Positions 15,809 through 23,817 are shown, numbered from the stretch's first letter. The stretch is DNA of 64,000 nt from an uncultured Clostridia bacterium (GCA_947625095.1 CANQMX010000004.1:35505-99504); one strand, 5' to 3'. The notes: generated from the letters alone by a model not told the origin. Program-made: numbers and translations.

Positions 15809-16606
15809 ATGCGCGCCCTTGCCGTAAACGATATTTCCTGCGTGGGAAAATGCTCTTTGACCGTCGCTTTGCCCGTCCTTTCCGCCTGCGGCGCGACGGT
15901 GGATATCCTGCCCACCGCCCTCCTCTCCACCCACACGGGCGGATTTACGGGGTATACCTTCCTCGACCTCGACGACGAGATGGAAAAAATTTGCAGGCAC
16001 TGGGAGACCTTGGGGCTGGAATACGACATAATTTACAGCGGATATTTAGGCAGCCGCGCGCAGATCGAATTTGTGAAGGGGCTGAAAAAGCGCTTTCTGA
16101 AAAAGGGCGGAAAGTTTGTGGTGGACCCCGTTTTGGGGGATAATTTCACCTTTTATAAGGGCTTCGACGAGGGCTTCGCAAGGGAGATGCTGGGACTGTG
16201 CGCCGTCGCCGACTACATTCTGCCCAACGAGACGGAGAGTTTTTTATTGACGGGAGAGCGGGATTTTTCCAAGGCGCTCAAAAAACTTGCCGAGATCTGC
16301 CCCCACCCCGTGATCACGGGCGCGGAGAGCAAGGAGGGCTACCGCCTGTACTATTGGGACGGCGGCGAGGAGACGATGCGCCTCCATAAGGTGGAGGGCA
16401 ATTTTCACGGCGCGGGGGATGTGTTCGCCGCGGCGTTTGCGGGGTGCATCGGCGGCGGGTTCTCCCTGAAAGGGGCGCTTTCCGTCGCGGCGGAGTTTTG
16501 CAGCCGCGCCATCGAGCGCACCGCCGTGGAAGTGACGGACAGAAAGTACGGCATCAACTACGAGAAGGAGTTGGGCATTTTGACCGACGCCTTCCGCGGT
16601 GCATAA
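15809..16606 (+). CDS. Pyridoxal/pyridoxamine kinase, PdxY/PdxK-like
   Basis: 265-residue ribokinase-fold enzyme, predicted to phosphorylate pyridoxal or pyridoxamine for PLP salvage. Motifs: NDISCVGKCSL at the N-terminus, LPTALLSTHTGGF near 35-47, KFVVDPVLGD near 105, PNETES near 140 and the catalytic loop FHGAGDVFAAAFAG near 200-213 with GAGD and the general-base Asp. SD TTGGAGG supports the start. Single gene with a strong promoter. PdxY versus ThiD-like PdxK cannot be separated by eye. Confidence 0.88.
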   Translation: MRALAVNDISCVGKCSLTVALPVLSACGATVDILPTALLSTHTGGFTGYTFLDLDDEMEKICRHWETLGLEYDIIYSGYLGSRAQIEFVKGLKKRFLKKGGKFVVDPVLGDNFTFYKGFDEGFAREMLGLCAVADYILPNETESFLLTGERDFSKALKKLAEICPHPVITGAESKEGYRLYYWDGGEETMRLHKVEGNFHGAGDVFAAAFAGCIGGGFSLKGALSVAAEFCSRAIERTAVEVTDRKYGINYEKELGILTDAFRGA

Positions 16607-16635
16607 ATTTTCCAAAGAAATTTGCGGGCGTACGG

Positions 16636-16664
16636 TTGCCATTTGCGGCTTTGTTTGCTATAAT
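16636..16664 (+). promoter_or_regulatory. Promoter of the 6S-like RNA
   Basis: TTGCCA (16636-16641), 17 bases, TATAAT (16659-16664). Confidence 0.8.
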
Positions 16665-16670
16665 GAGGAT

Positions 16671-16858
16671 GACACCTGCGGTGTACGGAGTTCGGATACG
16701 CGGTAATCCACAGTTTTAACCCGGGAGTTGCTGTCGCGGAGGATAGGCGAGGTCTACGCACAAGCGCGGAAAGTCTGATTTCTTCCCCGCAGCGCACCCA
16801 CCTGCGAGAAGCGGGTTAACCTTTTCCGAAATGCGGCACAAGCGGATGTCTTTTTTTT
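16671..16858 (+). ncRNA. ssrS: Probable 6S RNA
   Basis: An RNA of about 188 bases between its own promoter and a run of eight T. It can fold as one long hairpin: 5' GACA pairs with TGTC next to the T-run, then CCTGC/GCGG-type pairs and GTGT/GCAC, a large central bubble, the helix TTAACCCG (16716-16723) with CGGGTTAA (16812-16819), and GCTG/CAGC plus GCGG/CCGC further in. This closed-stem, open-bubble, upper-stem layout and length are those of 6S RNA, which binds the housekeeping RNA polymerase. No protein frame with a ribosome-binding site is present. The class is inferred from fold only. Confidence 0.65.
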
Positions 16859-16890
16859 GAGATTTTTTGCGGAAAGACGCGCAAAATCGG

Positions 16891-16919
16891 TTGCCAGCCG
16901 CCGCCGAATATGGTATACT
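16891..16919 (+). promoter_or_regulatory. Promoter of tRNA-Glu
   Basis: TTGCCA (16891-16896), 17 bases, TATACT (16914-16919). Confidence 0.8.
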
Positions 16920-16937
16920 TGCAACGTAATTCGACGC

Positions 16938-17012
16938 GGCCTTGTGGTCAAGCGGTTAAGACGGCGCCCTCTCACGGCGCAATCCCGGGTTCGATTCCCG
17001 GCAAGGTCACCA
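16938..17012 (+). tRNA. tRNA-Glu, anticodon CTC
   Basis: Acceptor GGCCTTG pairs with CAAGGTC (one G-U), anticodon arm GCGCC-CTCTCAC-GGCGC shows anticodon CTC reading GAG, and the T arm CCGGG-TTCGATT-CCCGG is perfect. CCA is encoded. The 3' end together with the terminator after it is repeated in inverted orientation just downstream. Confidence 0.95.
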
Positions 17013-17043
17013 AAAAGCCCACCCTGAAAAGGGTGGGCTTTTT
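17012..17043 (+). terminator. Terminator of tRNA-Glu
   Basis: Stem AGCCCACCCT/AGGGTGGGCT, loop GAAA, then TTTT. Confidence 0.9.
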
Positions 17044-17190
17044 GGTGACCTTGTCGGGCGGTAGATGAACGCGGCGGGTTCGCCCCGCCCGCACCATTTT
17101 CGACCAAGGGCGGCACGAGCCGTAGGCGAAGTATTCCCGCTTTTTGGTGACCTTGCCGGGCAGTAGATGAACGCGGCGGGTTCGCCCCGC
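17030..17190. repeat. Two direct copies of a segment containing the inverted tRNA-Glu 3' end
   Basis: CTTTTTGGTGACCTTG, the reverse complement of the tRNA 3' end and following bases, occurs near 17038-17054 and again near 17140-17156. Each is followed by CGGGC, GTAGATGAACGCGGCGGG and TTCGCCCCGC. Between them (17085-17135) is a family F element (GCCCGCAC, then ACCAAGGGCGGCACGAG). The first inverted copy also completes the terminator stem, giving a 29-bp near-perfect inverted repeat from about 16998 to 17058. Confidence 0.8.
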
Positions 17191-17195
17191 GGAAA

Positions 17196-17224
17196 GGAAA
17201 AGAGCGCCCGTGCGGGCGCTCTTT
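17196..17224 (-). terminator. Terminator of the TGS-kinase gene
   Basis: Stem AAAGAGCGCCCG/CGGGCGCTCTTT (12 bp) just downstream of the stop on the minus strand. Confidence 0.75.
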
Positions 17225-17242
17225 GCGTGCCGTTTTGCAAAA

Positions 17243-18901
17243 TCAAACATCAAAGCAACTGCCGCCGATGAATTCCCGCAGAAGGGAATTGCACGGGATG
17301 ATCGACTCGTCGTCGATCGCGCGGAAGTACTTTAACATCTTGATGAGCCTGTTCGCCACGAGGTACTGCGGGTCGGCGGCGGAGATCTTGGAGAGTGCTT
17401 CCATCGCCTCGCTCTTCAACGCGCACATCTCGTAGCCGAGGCTGGAATTGAACACATAGTCCACGTTCTCCTGGTTGGGATAGATCCAGCGGAACTCGCC
17501 GTTGCGCACCGACTGCCACATATCGATGGTATTTGCCGCCGAGCAGTTGCGGAACTTCATATCGCGCACGATGCGCCGTATGAGCCGCGCGTTGGTGAGG
17601 GAGAGCGGCGAGTGGTTATCGATGTTGAGTTGGGTGTGCGGCGCGATGTAGATCTTGAACTTCTGGTGTTTGGGAATGGATTTTGTCAGTTTTTCGTTGA
17701 GCGCGTGGATGCCCTCGATGATGATGGGCACGTTCTGCTCGACACGGATGGTCTTCCCCTCCTCCCTTCTGTCCAATTGGAAGTTGAAGCGGGGCAGGGT
17801 GACTTCCTCGCCGTTGATGAGATCGAAGAGATCCTTGTTGAAGCGCTCGATATCGAGGCAGTCGATGTGCTCCAAGTCGAGTTGGTCGATGGGCTTGCCC
17901 TGCAATTCGCTTATCTTGCTCTTGACAAAGTAGTAGTCATCCATGGAGATGGTGACGGGATTGATGCCGCGCGAGATGAGTTCGATGCGCAGTCTGTTGC
18001 AGAACGTCGTCTTGCCGCTCGAGCTCGGCCCCGCGATGGCGATGAGGCGCACGCTGCCGTCGTTGCGCTCGATCCTATCGCCGAGTTCGGCGAGCTGCCT
18101 GTTGTGGTACGCCTCGCTCATCTGGATAAATTCCAGAATTTCGCCGCGCTCGATCTTGCGGTTGATGTCGCTCACCGTCTGCGCCTTGACGCTCTCCGCC
18201 CAATCGTACGCCCGCTGCAAGGTCTTACAGTAGGTCGCCTCCTCCTCGAATTCGGGAATGTTCGCATCGAGGTCGTGGCGCGGATATTGGATGATGAAGC
18301 CGGGGCTGTACGGCGTAATGGTGTAGTTGTGGATGCACCCCGTGGAGGGCACCATGTAACTGTGCAGGTAGTTGTAATACTCGCCGCACTTGTAGAGGTG
18401 CACCGTGTTTTCGGGGCGGTACTTCAAGATCTCTATCTTGTCGTCGAGGTTGAACTTCTTATAAATTTCCGTCGCCTCTTCGATGGTCACCGTCACCCGC
18501 TCGATGGGCAGATCCTCTTCGATGATGTGTTTGACTTCGCGGGAGATCTCCTCCACCGCGCGCGACATATTGAAGTTCTTGGTCAGCGATTGGCAGAAGA
18601 TGGAGCGCGAGATGTTGTAGGAAAAGCGGATGCGCACCTCGGGATAGATCCTGTGGAACGCCATTGCGATGATGTAGCGCAGGGTGGTGCTGTACGCCTT
18701 GCCCGCTTCGGCATTGTTCAAATTCAGAAGTTTAATGGTCATGCCGTCGTTCTTTTCGGAAAGTTTGTAGTTGAGTTCCTTCACTTGCGCGCCCACCTGG
18801 CAGACGACGAGGTTTTTGCGCTCTTTCGCCTCCACAAGGTCGAGCACGCGCGTGCCCTCCTCTACGGAAATTTCCCTGTTGTTCAATTTTACTTTGATCA
18901 T
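17243..18901 (-). CDS. TGS domain-uridine kinase-like fusion protein
   Basis: 552 residues. The N-terminus (about 1-60, VKLNNREISVEEGTRVLDLV) is a TGS/ubiquitin-like domain as in threonyl-tRNA synthetase, followed by a ThrRS second-additional-domain-like part (about 60-225, with H-x3-Y and FCQSLTKNF). The C-terminal half is a uridine/cytidine kinase-like P-loop protein: GPSSSGKTTF (291-300), ISMDDYYFVK near 325, VPIIIEGIHALN near 413. This fusion is known from Clostridia as a putative nucleoside kinase; its substrate is not clear. The ATG at 18901 follows AAGGGGAAAAAT; a frame 25 codons longer overlaps the promoter. Confidence 0.85.
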   Translation of the reverse strand: MIKVKLNNREISVEEGTRVLDLVEAKERKNLVVCQVGAQVKELNYKLSEKNDGMTIKLLNLNNAEAGKAYSTTLRYIIAMAFHRIYPEVRIRFSYNISRSIFCQSLTKNFNMSRAVEEISREVKHIIEEDLPIERVTVTIEEATEIYKKFNLDDKIEILKYRPENTVHLYKCGEYYNYLHSYMVPSTGCIHNYTITPYSPGFIIQYPRHDLDANIPEFEEEATYCKTLQRAYDWAESVKAQTVSDINRKIERGEILEFIQMSEAYHNRQLAELGDRIERNDGSVRLIAIAGPSSSGKTTFCNRLRIELISRGINPVTISMDDYYFVKSKISELQGKPIDQLDLEHIDCLDIERFNKDLFDLINGEEVTLPRFNFQLDRREEGKTIRVEQNVPIIIEGIHALNEKLTKSIPKHQKFKIYIAPHTQLNIDNHSPLSLTNARLIRRIVRDMKFRNCSAANTIDMWQSVRNGEFRWIYPNQENVDYVFNSSLGYEMCALKSEAMEALSKISAADPQYLVANRLIKMLKYFRAIDDESIIPCNSLLREFIGGSCFDV

Positions 18902-18934
18902 ATTTTTCCCCTTTTTTGGTTTCGCGATTGTCCT

Positions 18935-18963
18935 ATTATACAACACAAAAAAATTTTTTGCAA
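18935..18963 (-). promoter_or_regulatory. Promoter of the TGS-kinase gene
   Basis: TTGCAA (18963-18958), 17 bases, TATAAT (18940-18935). Confidence 0.8.
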
Positions 18964-19046
18964 TACATTTTGGCAAATTTTTGATAAAAATTTTCTGTTT
19001 TTGTGACTTGCAATCAGCGCCGCCGCCCGATTGCGCGAAACTATGC

Positions 19047-19074
19047 GAAAAAGCGCGCCCGCTTGGGGTGCGCT
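19047..19074 (-). terminator. Terminator of cysK-rrf2
   Basis: Stem AGCGC-A-CCC with GGG-C-GCGCT followed by TTTTT on the minus strand. Confidence 0.75.
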
Positions 19075-19107
19075 CTTCTGTGTTTCCATTCTCTTGATTT
19101 TATAAAC

Positions 19108-19533
19108 TTATATTTGGTAGTCGTAGGCGCCTGCTCCGCCCATGAGGTCGGCAATAGCGATGCCGCCGAAAAATGTGTCGGCGGTGCGGGCAAACTCCTT
19201 CCACATACCGAGCGTGCGGCAATCGGCGGCGCGGGGACAGGGCTTTGCCCCCTTGCCGAGACATTCGACGGGGGCGAGATCCCCCTCGGTGACGAGGAGG
19301 ACGTCCTTCACGGTGATGCTCTGCGGCGGACGGGCGAGTTTGTAGCCGCCGCCCTTGCCGTGCTGTGCCTCCGCAAGCCCGCTCCTCACAGCCGCCCGCA
19401 TGATGGGTTCGAGATATTTGAGCGAGATCTCCTGCCGCGACGCGATCTCTTTGAGCGGAATGAAGCCGCCGCCGTGCTCCGCCATGTCGACGAACGTCCG
19501 AAGCGCATACCTTCCGCGCGTGGAAATTTTCAT
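19108..19533 (-). CDS. Rrf2-family regulator, CymR/IscR-like
   Basis: 141 residues. The N-terminus MKISTRGRYALRTFVDMAEH is the Rrf2 winged-helix start; LKEIASRQEISLKYLEPIM is the recognition helix region, and HGKGGGYKLARPP is the wing. Three Cys (about 91, 99 and 105, in CLGKGAKPCPRAADC) match the spacing of IscR-type cluster ligands. It starts 13 bases after cysK with GGGAGGGGAGAG as ribosome-binding site, so it is in the cysK operon. In Bacillus, CymR works with CysK as a cysteine sensor; the gene pairing and a palindrome in the cysK promoter region suggest the same here. Confidence 0.88.
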   Translation of the reverse strand: MKISTRGRYALRTFVDMAEHGGGFIPLKEIASRQEISLKYLEPIMRAAVRSGLAEAQHGKGGGYKLARPPQSITVKDVLLVTEGDLAPVECLGKGAKPCPRAADCRTLGMWKEFARTADTFFGGIAIADLMGGAGAYDYQI

Positions 19534-19546
19534 CTCTCCCCTCCCG

Positions 19547-20479
19547 TCAATCGGCAAACAGCGGCGTGGAGAGATACCGATCACCCGTATCGGGAAGAAG
19601 CACCACAATGGTCTTGCCCGCGTTTTCGGGGCGCTTTGCAAGTTGAATTGCCGCCCACGTCGCCGCGCCCGAGGAGATGCCCACCAAGACGCCCTCGCGC
19701 CTGCCGATGAGTTTCCCCGTTGCAAAGGCGTCCTCGTTGGAAACGGGGATGATCTCGTCGTAAATTTTTGTGTTGAGGATGTCGGGCACAAAGCCCGCGC
19801 CGATGCCCTGGATTTTGTGCGAACCCGCAACGCCCGTGGAGAGCACGGCGGAGGAGAGCGGCTCGACCGCGACGACTTTCACGGCGGGGTTCTTGGATTT
19901 GAGATATTCGCCCACGCCCGTCACTGTGCCGCCCGTGCCGACGCCCGCCACGAAGATATCCACCTTGCCATCGGTATCTTCGTAGATCTCGGGGCCTGTC
20001 GTCTCGCGGTGCGCCTTGGGGTTGGCGGGGTTGACGAACTGCCCGGGGATAAAACTGTTCGGCGTTGCCGCGGCGAGTTCCTCCGCCTTGGCGATCGCAC
20101 CCTTCATGCCCTTTGCGCCCTCGGTGAGCACGATCTCCGCGCCGTACGCCTTGATGAGCTGGCGGCGTTCGACGGACATCGTCTCGGGCATGGTGATGAT
20201 GATCTTGTACCCCTTCATGGCGGCGACGGCGGCAAGCCCGATGCCCGTATTGCCGCTGGTCGGCTCGATGATGGTCGCGCCGGGCTTCAATTTTCCGCTC
20301 GCCTCGGCGTCCTCGATCATCGCCTTGGCGATGCGGTCCTTGACCGAACCCGCGGGGTTGAAATATTCGAGTTTTGCGATGAGTTTTGCCTGTAAGCCGA
20401 GTTCCCGTTCGATGTGGGTGAGTTCGAGAAGGGGCGTTTTGCCGATGAGCGCATCGGCGGAGGAATAGATGTTTGCCAT
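19547..20479 (-). CDS. cysK: Cysteine synthase (O-acetylserine sulfhydrylase)
   Basis: PLP enzyme making cysteine from O-acetylserine and sulfide. 310 residues with IGKTPLLEL near the start, the PLP-Lys motif [10 protein letters not shown] near 42-51, the substrate loop [12 protein letters not shown] near 70, [10 protein letters not shown] near 176-185 for phosphate binding and VGISSGAA near 264. Start ATG 20479 follows AGGAGAACGTT. First gene of an operon with an Rrf2 regulator; the leader carries a candidate operator. Confidence 0.95.
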   Translation of the reverse strand: MANIYSSADALIGKTPLLELTHIERELGLQAKLIAKLEYFNPAGSVKDRIAKAMIEDAEASGKLKPGATIIEPTSGNTGIGLAAVAAMKGYKIIITMPETMSVERRQLIKAYGAEIVLTEGAKGMKGAIAKAEELAAATPNSFIPGQFVNPANPKAHRETTGPEIYEDTDGKVDIFVAGVGTGGTVTGVGEYLKSKNPAVKVVAVEPLSSAVLSTGVAGSHKIQGIGAGFVPDILNTKIYDEIIPVSNEDAFATGKLIGRREGVLVGISSGAATWAAIQLAKRPENAGKTIVVLLPDTGDRYLSTPLFAD

Positions 20480-20494
20480 AACGTTCTCCTTTTG

Positions 20495-20511
20495 CCTACT
20501 TGTTTGGTAGG
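20495..20511. promoter_or_regulatory. Candidate operator for the Rrf2 regulator
   Basis: Inverted repeat CCTAC-N7-GTAGG between the -10 box and the cysK ribosome-binding site, where a bound repressor would block transcription. Confidence 0.6.
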
Positions 20512-20519
20512 TTGATAGT

Positions 20520-20548
20520 ATTATATGTCTTCCTCTCCGCCCTGTCAA
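20520..20548 (-). promoter_or_regulatory. cysK promoter
   Basis: TTGACA (20548-20543), 17 bases, TATAAT (20525-20520): full consensus. Confidence 0.93.
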
Positions 20549-20561
20549 CCGTTTGAACGCG

Positions 20562-20602
20562 GAAAAACAAAATTCCCTCGGAAAAATTTTCCCGAGGGAA
20601 TT
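20562..20602 (-). terminator. Terminator of metNIQ
   Basis: Stem AATTCCCTCGG/CCGAGGGAATT (20602-20592, 20581-20571) followed by TTTTGTTTTT on the minus strand. Confidence 0.85.
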
Positions 20603-20626
20603 GCAAAGTCGGAAAGTTGTGCTCCG

Positions 20627-21478
20627 TCAAACGGTGAAGAGTGCCTGAACGCTTCCCTTATATTTGGTCTCAATGAAGTCAAGCACCTTTTGCGATTTGA
20701 CCGCCGCGACGAGCGCCTGGATCTTCGGGCTATCCTTATCCTCTTTCCTCACCGCGATCACATTGACGTAGAGTTGCGCAATAATGCCCGTCGACGATTC
20801 ATAGGCAAGCGCGGTCGTGGTATTGTCTTCGGGAAGCCCGCCTTCAAGCGCATAATTGCCGTTGACGACTGCGAGCGTCCCATCGTTCCCGCCGAGAAGT
20901 TGAGAGGGCACCAACGCCGCCGCCACTTCGACGATATCGTTGCCTTTTTTATCCACAATACTGAGAAGGGAAAGCTCGTCGGTCGGCGACGCGCCCTCGG
21001 GAAGCGTGATGAAGCCCTCCTGTTGCAAGAGAAGAAGCGCGCGCGTCTGATTTGTGGTATCGTTGGGGACAAAAATCTTTCTTCCCGTCTTGGAGAAGCC
21101 GCTCGCCGAATAGTCCGCCGCGGAGATATTTTTCCCCCAAAGCCCGAACGGTTCGTAGTGAATGTCCGCCGCGGAAACAAGTTCCGTGTTGTTCGCTTTG
21201 TTGTAGTCGTTCAGATAGGTGATGTGCTGAAAGTAGTTTGCGTCGAGGTCGCCGTCTACGAGGGCGGGATTGAGTTGCGCATAGTCGGCATAGACCTTGA
21301 TGTCAAGGTTATAGCCCTGTTCTTTTAAGTCGTCCTTGACGACTTCGAGGATCTCCGCGTGGGGCGCGGAGGTCGCGCCGACCGTAATGGTGTTTTCACC
21401 GCTTCCGCAAGCGGAAAACGAGAATGCGAGTCCCAAAGCGAGCGTTGCGCTGAGAACGAGTGCCAAAAATTTTTTCAT
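20627..21478 (-). CDS. metQ: Methionine-binding lipoprotein MetQ
   Basis: Substrate-binding part of the methionine ABC importer. 283 residues with a lipoprotein signal (lipobox FSAC, Cys24), then the NlpA/MetQ fold: VGATSAPHAEILEVV near 33, DANYFQH near 80, FVPNDTTNQTRALLLL near 140 and NGNYAL near 207. The ATG overlaps the permease stop as ATGA. Last gene of metNIQ. Confidence 0.93.
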   Translation of the reverse strand: MKKFLALVLSATLALGLAFSFSACGSGENTITVGATSAPHAEILEVVKDDLKEQGYNLDIKVYADYAQLNPALVDGDLDANYFQHITYLNDYNKANNTELVSAADIHYEPFGLWGKNISAADYSASGFSKTGRKIFVPNDTTNQTRALLLLQQEGFITLPEGASPTDELSLLSIVDKKGNDIVEVAAALVPSQLLGGNDGTLAVVNGNYALEGGLPEDNTTTALAYESSTGIIAQLYVNVIAVRKEDKDSPKIQALVAAVKSQKVLDFIETKYKGSVQALFTV

Positions 21479-22215
21479 GATATTTTCTCCTTACAAATAG
21501 ATTTTTTATTTTTTGATTTTTTTGAATTTTGCCGCACCCTGTGGTCAAGTTTGCGGGCGAGAAGCATACCGCCTTCCTGTATCAGTTCCACGATCACCGC
21601 CGTGAATGCAACGCAGACCCAAATAACATCGTCATGGAAACGTTGATATCCATAGGTAATGGCGATCTTGCCCAAGCCTCCGCCGCCGATCTCGCCCGCC
21701 ATGGCGGAATATCCCAGCACGGTAATGGTCGAGATGACCGCCCCCACGATGAGCGAGGGCTTCGCCTCGGGCAGATAAACCTTACAGATGATTTGAAAGT
21801 TGCTCGCCCCCATCGAGCGCGCCGCTTCCACGACGCCCTTATCCACCTCCTTCAAAGAACTCTCCACCATGCGCGCCACATACGGCGTTGCGGCGATGAT
21901 GAGCATGATGATCATGGCTCCGTTCCCGCTCCGCGTTCCGATGAGCGCCTTGGAGATGGGAAGAAAGGCGACCATCAAAATGATGAACGGAAAACTGCGG
22001 AACGCGTTTACGACAAAACCAAGCGTTTTATTCAGCCACGGAATGGGATGAAGTCCGTCTTTTTCCGTAATGATCAGCACGATCCCGAGCGGAAGTCCAA
22101 AGAGATAGGCAATCGCCGTTGAGAGAACCGTCATGTAGATCGTCTCCCAAATTCCGAGCAAAATGACATTTTGATCGAATAACTGTATTAAAATCGAATT
22201 CGCAAGAAGTTGCAT
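21475..22215 (-). CDS. metI: Methionine ABC transporter permease MetI
   Basis: 246 residues with five or six membrane helices and the permease EAA-like loop (VVEAARSMGASNFQI) that contacts the ATPase. The start ATG 22215 is two bases after the metN stop, and the stop overlaps metQ. A longer frame upstream is a shadow of metN. Confidence 0.93.
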   Translation of the reverse strand: MQLLANSILIQLFDQNVILLGIWETIYMTVLSTAIAYLFGLPLGIVLIITEKDGLHPIPWLNKTLGFVVNAFRSFPFIILMVAFLPISKALIGTRSGNGAMIIMLIIAATPYVARMVESSLKEVDKGVVEAARSMGASNFQIICKVYLPEAKPSLIVGAVISTITVLGYSAMAGEIGGGGLGKIAITYGYQRFHDDVIWVCVAFTAVIVELIQEGGMLLARKLDHRVRQNSKKSKNKKSICKEKIS

Positions 22216-22217
22216 TC

Positions 22218-23207
22218 TCAAATTTCCTCCTTGTACGTCACGTTGTTTTTTTCGAGGTATTCCTTGACCTGCGCCGCCTGCCCCTCGTCCTCGGGGAGGG
22301 TGATCACCATGTGCCCGTACGTCTTTCCGTCGATGTTCTTGGTGTCGGCGTAGAGGATATTCACGGCGATGCCGCACTCGATGGCAAGCCCCGAGACGAC
22401 GGGCGTATCCGCCTCCTCGCCGTTGAACACGAGGCGAAGTTTGTTGCCGCCCGCGCTCTTCACCGTGCGGATGAGTTCGGGGATGATGAGCTGCTTTGCG
22501 ATCTCCGACTGCGGGAAGGCGAACACATCGGCGACCTTTCCGCTCTCCACGATGTGGCTTTGGTCGATGACGGCAACGTCGGTGCAGATGCTGTCCACCA
22601 CCCTCATCTCGTGCGTGATAACGATGATGGTGACCCCGAGTTTTTTGTTGATCTCCTTCAAAAGTTCCAGAATGGCGGTCGTCGTGTTGGGGTCGAGCGC
22701 GCTCGTCGCCTCGTCGCACAGGAGGTACTTGGGGGAGAGAGCGAGGGCGCGGGCGATGGCGACGCGCTGTTTCTGCCCTCCCGAGAGTTGCGAGGGGTAC
22801 GCCTTGGCCTTCTCCGAAAGCCCCACGAGTTCCAAAAGCTGCGCAACGCGCGCCTTTGCGGCGTCTTTTTTGAACTTTGCAAGTTCGAGGGGGAAGCGCA
22901 CATTTGCCTCCACGGTGCGCTGTTCCAAGAGGTTGAAGCCCTGAAAGATCATGCCGATGTTGCGCCGCACCTCGTAGAGCCGCTTGGTCTTGACTTTGGT
23001 TAGGTCCTCCCCGTCCACGAGCACCTGCCCCGCCGTGGGCTTTTCAAGCAGGTTGATGCACCGCACCAGCGTGCTCTTGCCCGCCCCCGAGAGGCCGATG
23101 ATGCCGTAGATCGCGCCGTCCTCTATGGTGAGGTTGATATCTTCAAGCGCCACCACGTCGCCCGCCGCGGCGGGATAGGTCTTGTCAAGATGAATGAGTT
23201 GTATCAT
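22218..23207 (-). CDS. metN: Methionine ABC transporter ATPase MetN
   Basis: 329 residues. Walker A GLSGAGKST (near 37-45), Q-loop FQGFNLL, signature LSGGQKQR, Walker B YLLCDEATSALD, H-loop ITHEM. The C-terminal part (about 240-329) is a NIL/ACT-like domain that senses methionine in characterised MetN. SD CGGAGA precedes ATG 23207. The leader carries a small peptide gene and a terminator, so expression is probably set by attenuation. Confidence 0.95.
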   Translation of the reverse strand: MIQLIHLDKTYPAAAGDVVALEDINLTIEDGAIYGIIGLSGAGKSTLVRCINLLEKPTAGQVLVDGEDLTKVKTKRLYEVRRNIGMIFQGFNLLEQRTVEANVRFPLELAKFKKDAAKARVAQLLELVGLSEKAKAYPSQLSGGQKQRVAIARALALSPKYLLCDEATSALDPNTTTAILELLKEINKKLGVTIIVITHEMRVVDSICTDVAVIDQSHIVESGKVADVFAFPQSEIAKQLIIPELIRTVKSAGGNKLRLVFNGEEADTPVVSGLAIECGIAVNILYADTKNIDGKTYGHMVITLPEDEGQAAQVKEYLEKNNVTYKEEI

Positions 23208-23230
23208 ATGTTTCTCCGTTTACAGACATG

Positions 23231-23261
23231 AAAAAGGCCCGCAGGCAGGTTGCCACGGGCC
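23231..23261 (-). terminator. Attenuator terminator in the metN leader
   Basis: GGCCCG pairs with CGGGCC, inner GGCA with TGCC, followed by TTTTT, 24 bases before the metN ATG and after the leader peptide gene. Upstream, GTTAC in the end of the peptide gene could pair with GTAAC near 23275, an alternative structure. Confidence 0.8.
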
Positions 23262-23284
23262 GAATGGTTGAAGTTACCGCGATT

Positions 23285-23368
23285 TCAGAGCACCGTCAGT
23301 AACCCACGCATTTCTGCCCGGGCGACCGACATGCACATATAACCGCTGTAGACTGTCGTAAGTTTCAT
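23285..23368 (-). CDS. Leader peptide of metNIQ, 27 residues
   Basis: A short frame MKLTTVYSGYMCMSVARAEM followed by RGLLTVL. The start follows GAGAGGAAAAT, a good ribosome-binding site. Codons 11-13 read Met-Cys-Met, and Met recurs at 20, in front of a terminator and a methionine importer. The layout (promoter, peptide, alternative pairing, terminator, structural gene) is that of a translation-controlled attenuator. No standard SAM riboswitch is seen. The role is inferred; the frame itself is clear. Confidence 0.65.
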   Translation of the reverse strand: MKLTTVYSGYMCMSVARAEMRGLLTVL

Positions 23369-23411
23369 ATTTTCCTCTCGGCGGGCGGCTGCCCGCACAC
23401 GATTTGAGCCG

Positions 23412-23440
23412 ATTATACCATCGCAAAAAGTTTCTGTCAA
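23412..23440 (-). promoter_or_regulatory. metN leader promoter
   Basis: TTGACA (23440-23435), 17 bases, TATAAT (23417-23412). The transcript then begins with a small GCGGGC/GCCCGC hairpin before the peptide gene. Confidence 0.9.
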
Positions 23441-23509
23441 GGAATTTTTATGCAAAAATAAAAATTTTTTCGCAAAAAAATCTACGCGCGACGAATATTA
23501 TACGCGCGT

Positions 23510-23540
23510 AAAAATTTTTATGCCCGCGCGGTCGCGGGCG
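23510..23540 (-). terminator. Terminator of acpP
   Basis: Stem GCCCGCG/CGCGGGC just after the stop, then ATAAAAATTTTT on the minus strand. Confidence 0.65.
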
Positions 23541-23549
23541 GGAAAAGGC

Positions 23550-23777
23550 TTACTTTTGCAGTTTTTCCATCATGTCGACGATGTCCTGCACCGTCTTGAC
23601 GTTCTCCACCTCGTTCTCGGGCAGGGTGATGCCGTACTCATCTTCGAGCGCCATCATGAGTTCCACCACGTCGAGCGAGTCGGCGCCGAGGTCCTTCACG
23701 ACCTCCTGTTCGGGCTTTATGGTATCTGCCGCAATGCCGAGTTGATCCGCAAGCATCTTACAAACTTTTTCAAACAT
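23550..23777 (-). CDS. acpP: Acyl carrier protein
   Basis: 75-residue acidic four-helix carrier for fatty-acid synthesis. The phosphopantetheine Ser is in the DSL motif (LGADSLDVVELMM, near residue 34). SD AAGGAG precedes the ATG. Here it is a single gene with its own promoter, apart from any fab genes, so it could also serve another acyl pathway, but the sequence is of standard type. Confidence 0.95.
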   Translation of the reverse strand: MFEKVCKMLADQLGIAADTIKPEQEVVKDLGADSLDVVELMMALEDEYGITLPENEVENVKTVQDIVDMMEKLQK

Positions 23778-23817
23778 ATCTACTCCTTGCGCATGAAATG
23801 CGTCACTTTTTTAACAT

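Noticed and set aside
16938..17190. Integrated element at tRNA-Glu
   Set aside because: Inverted tRNA-end copies exist, but there is no integrase, no cargo gene and less than 200 bases between copies. Kept as a finding about repeats only.
23231..23290. SAM-I riboswitch in the metN leader (GGCAACC, GGTGCT)
   Set aside because: The blocks are in the wrong order and spacing, and the closing helix and kink-turn are missing. A leader peptide with a terminator explains the region better.
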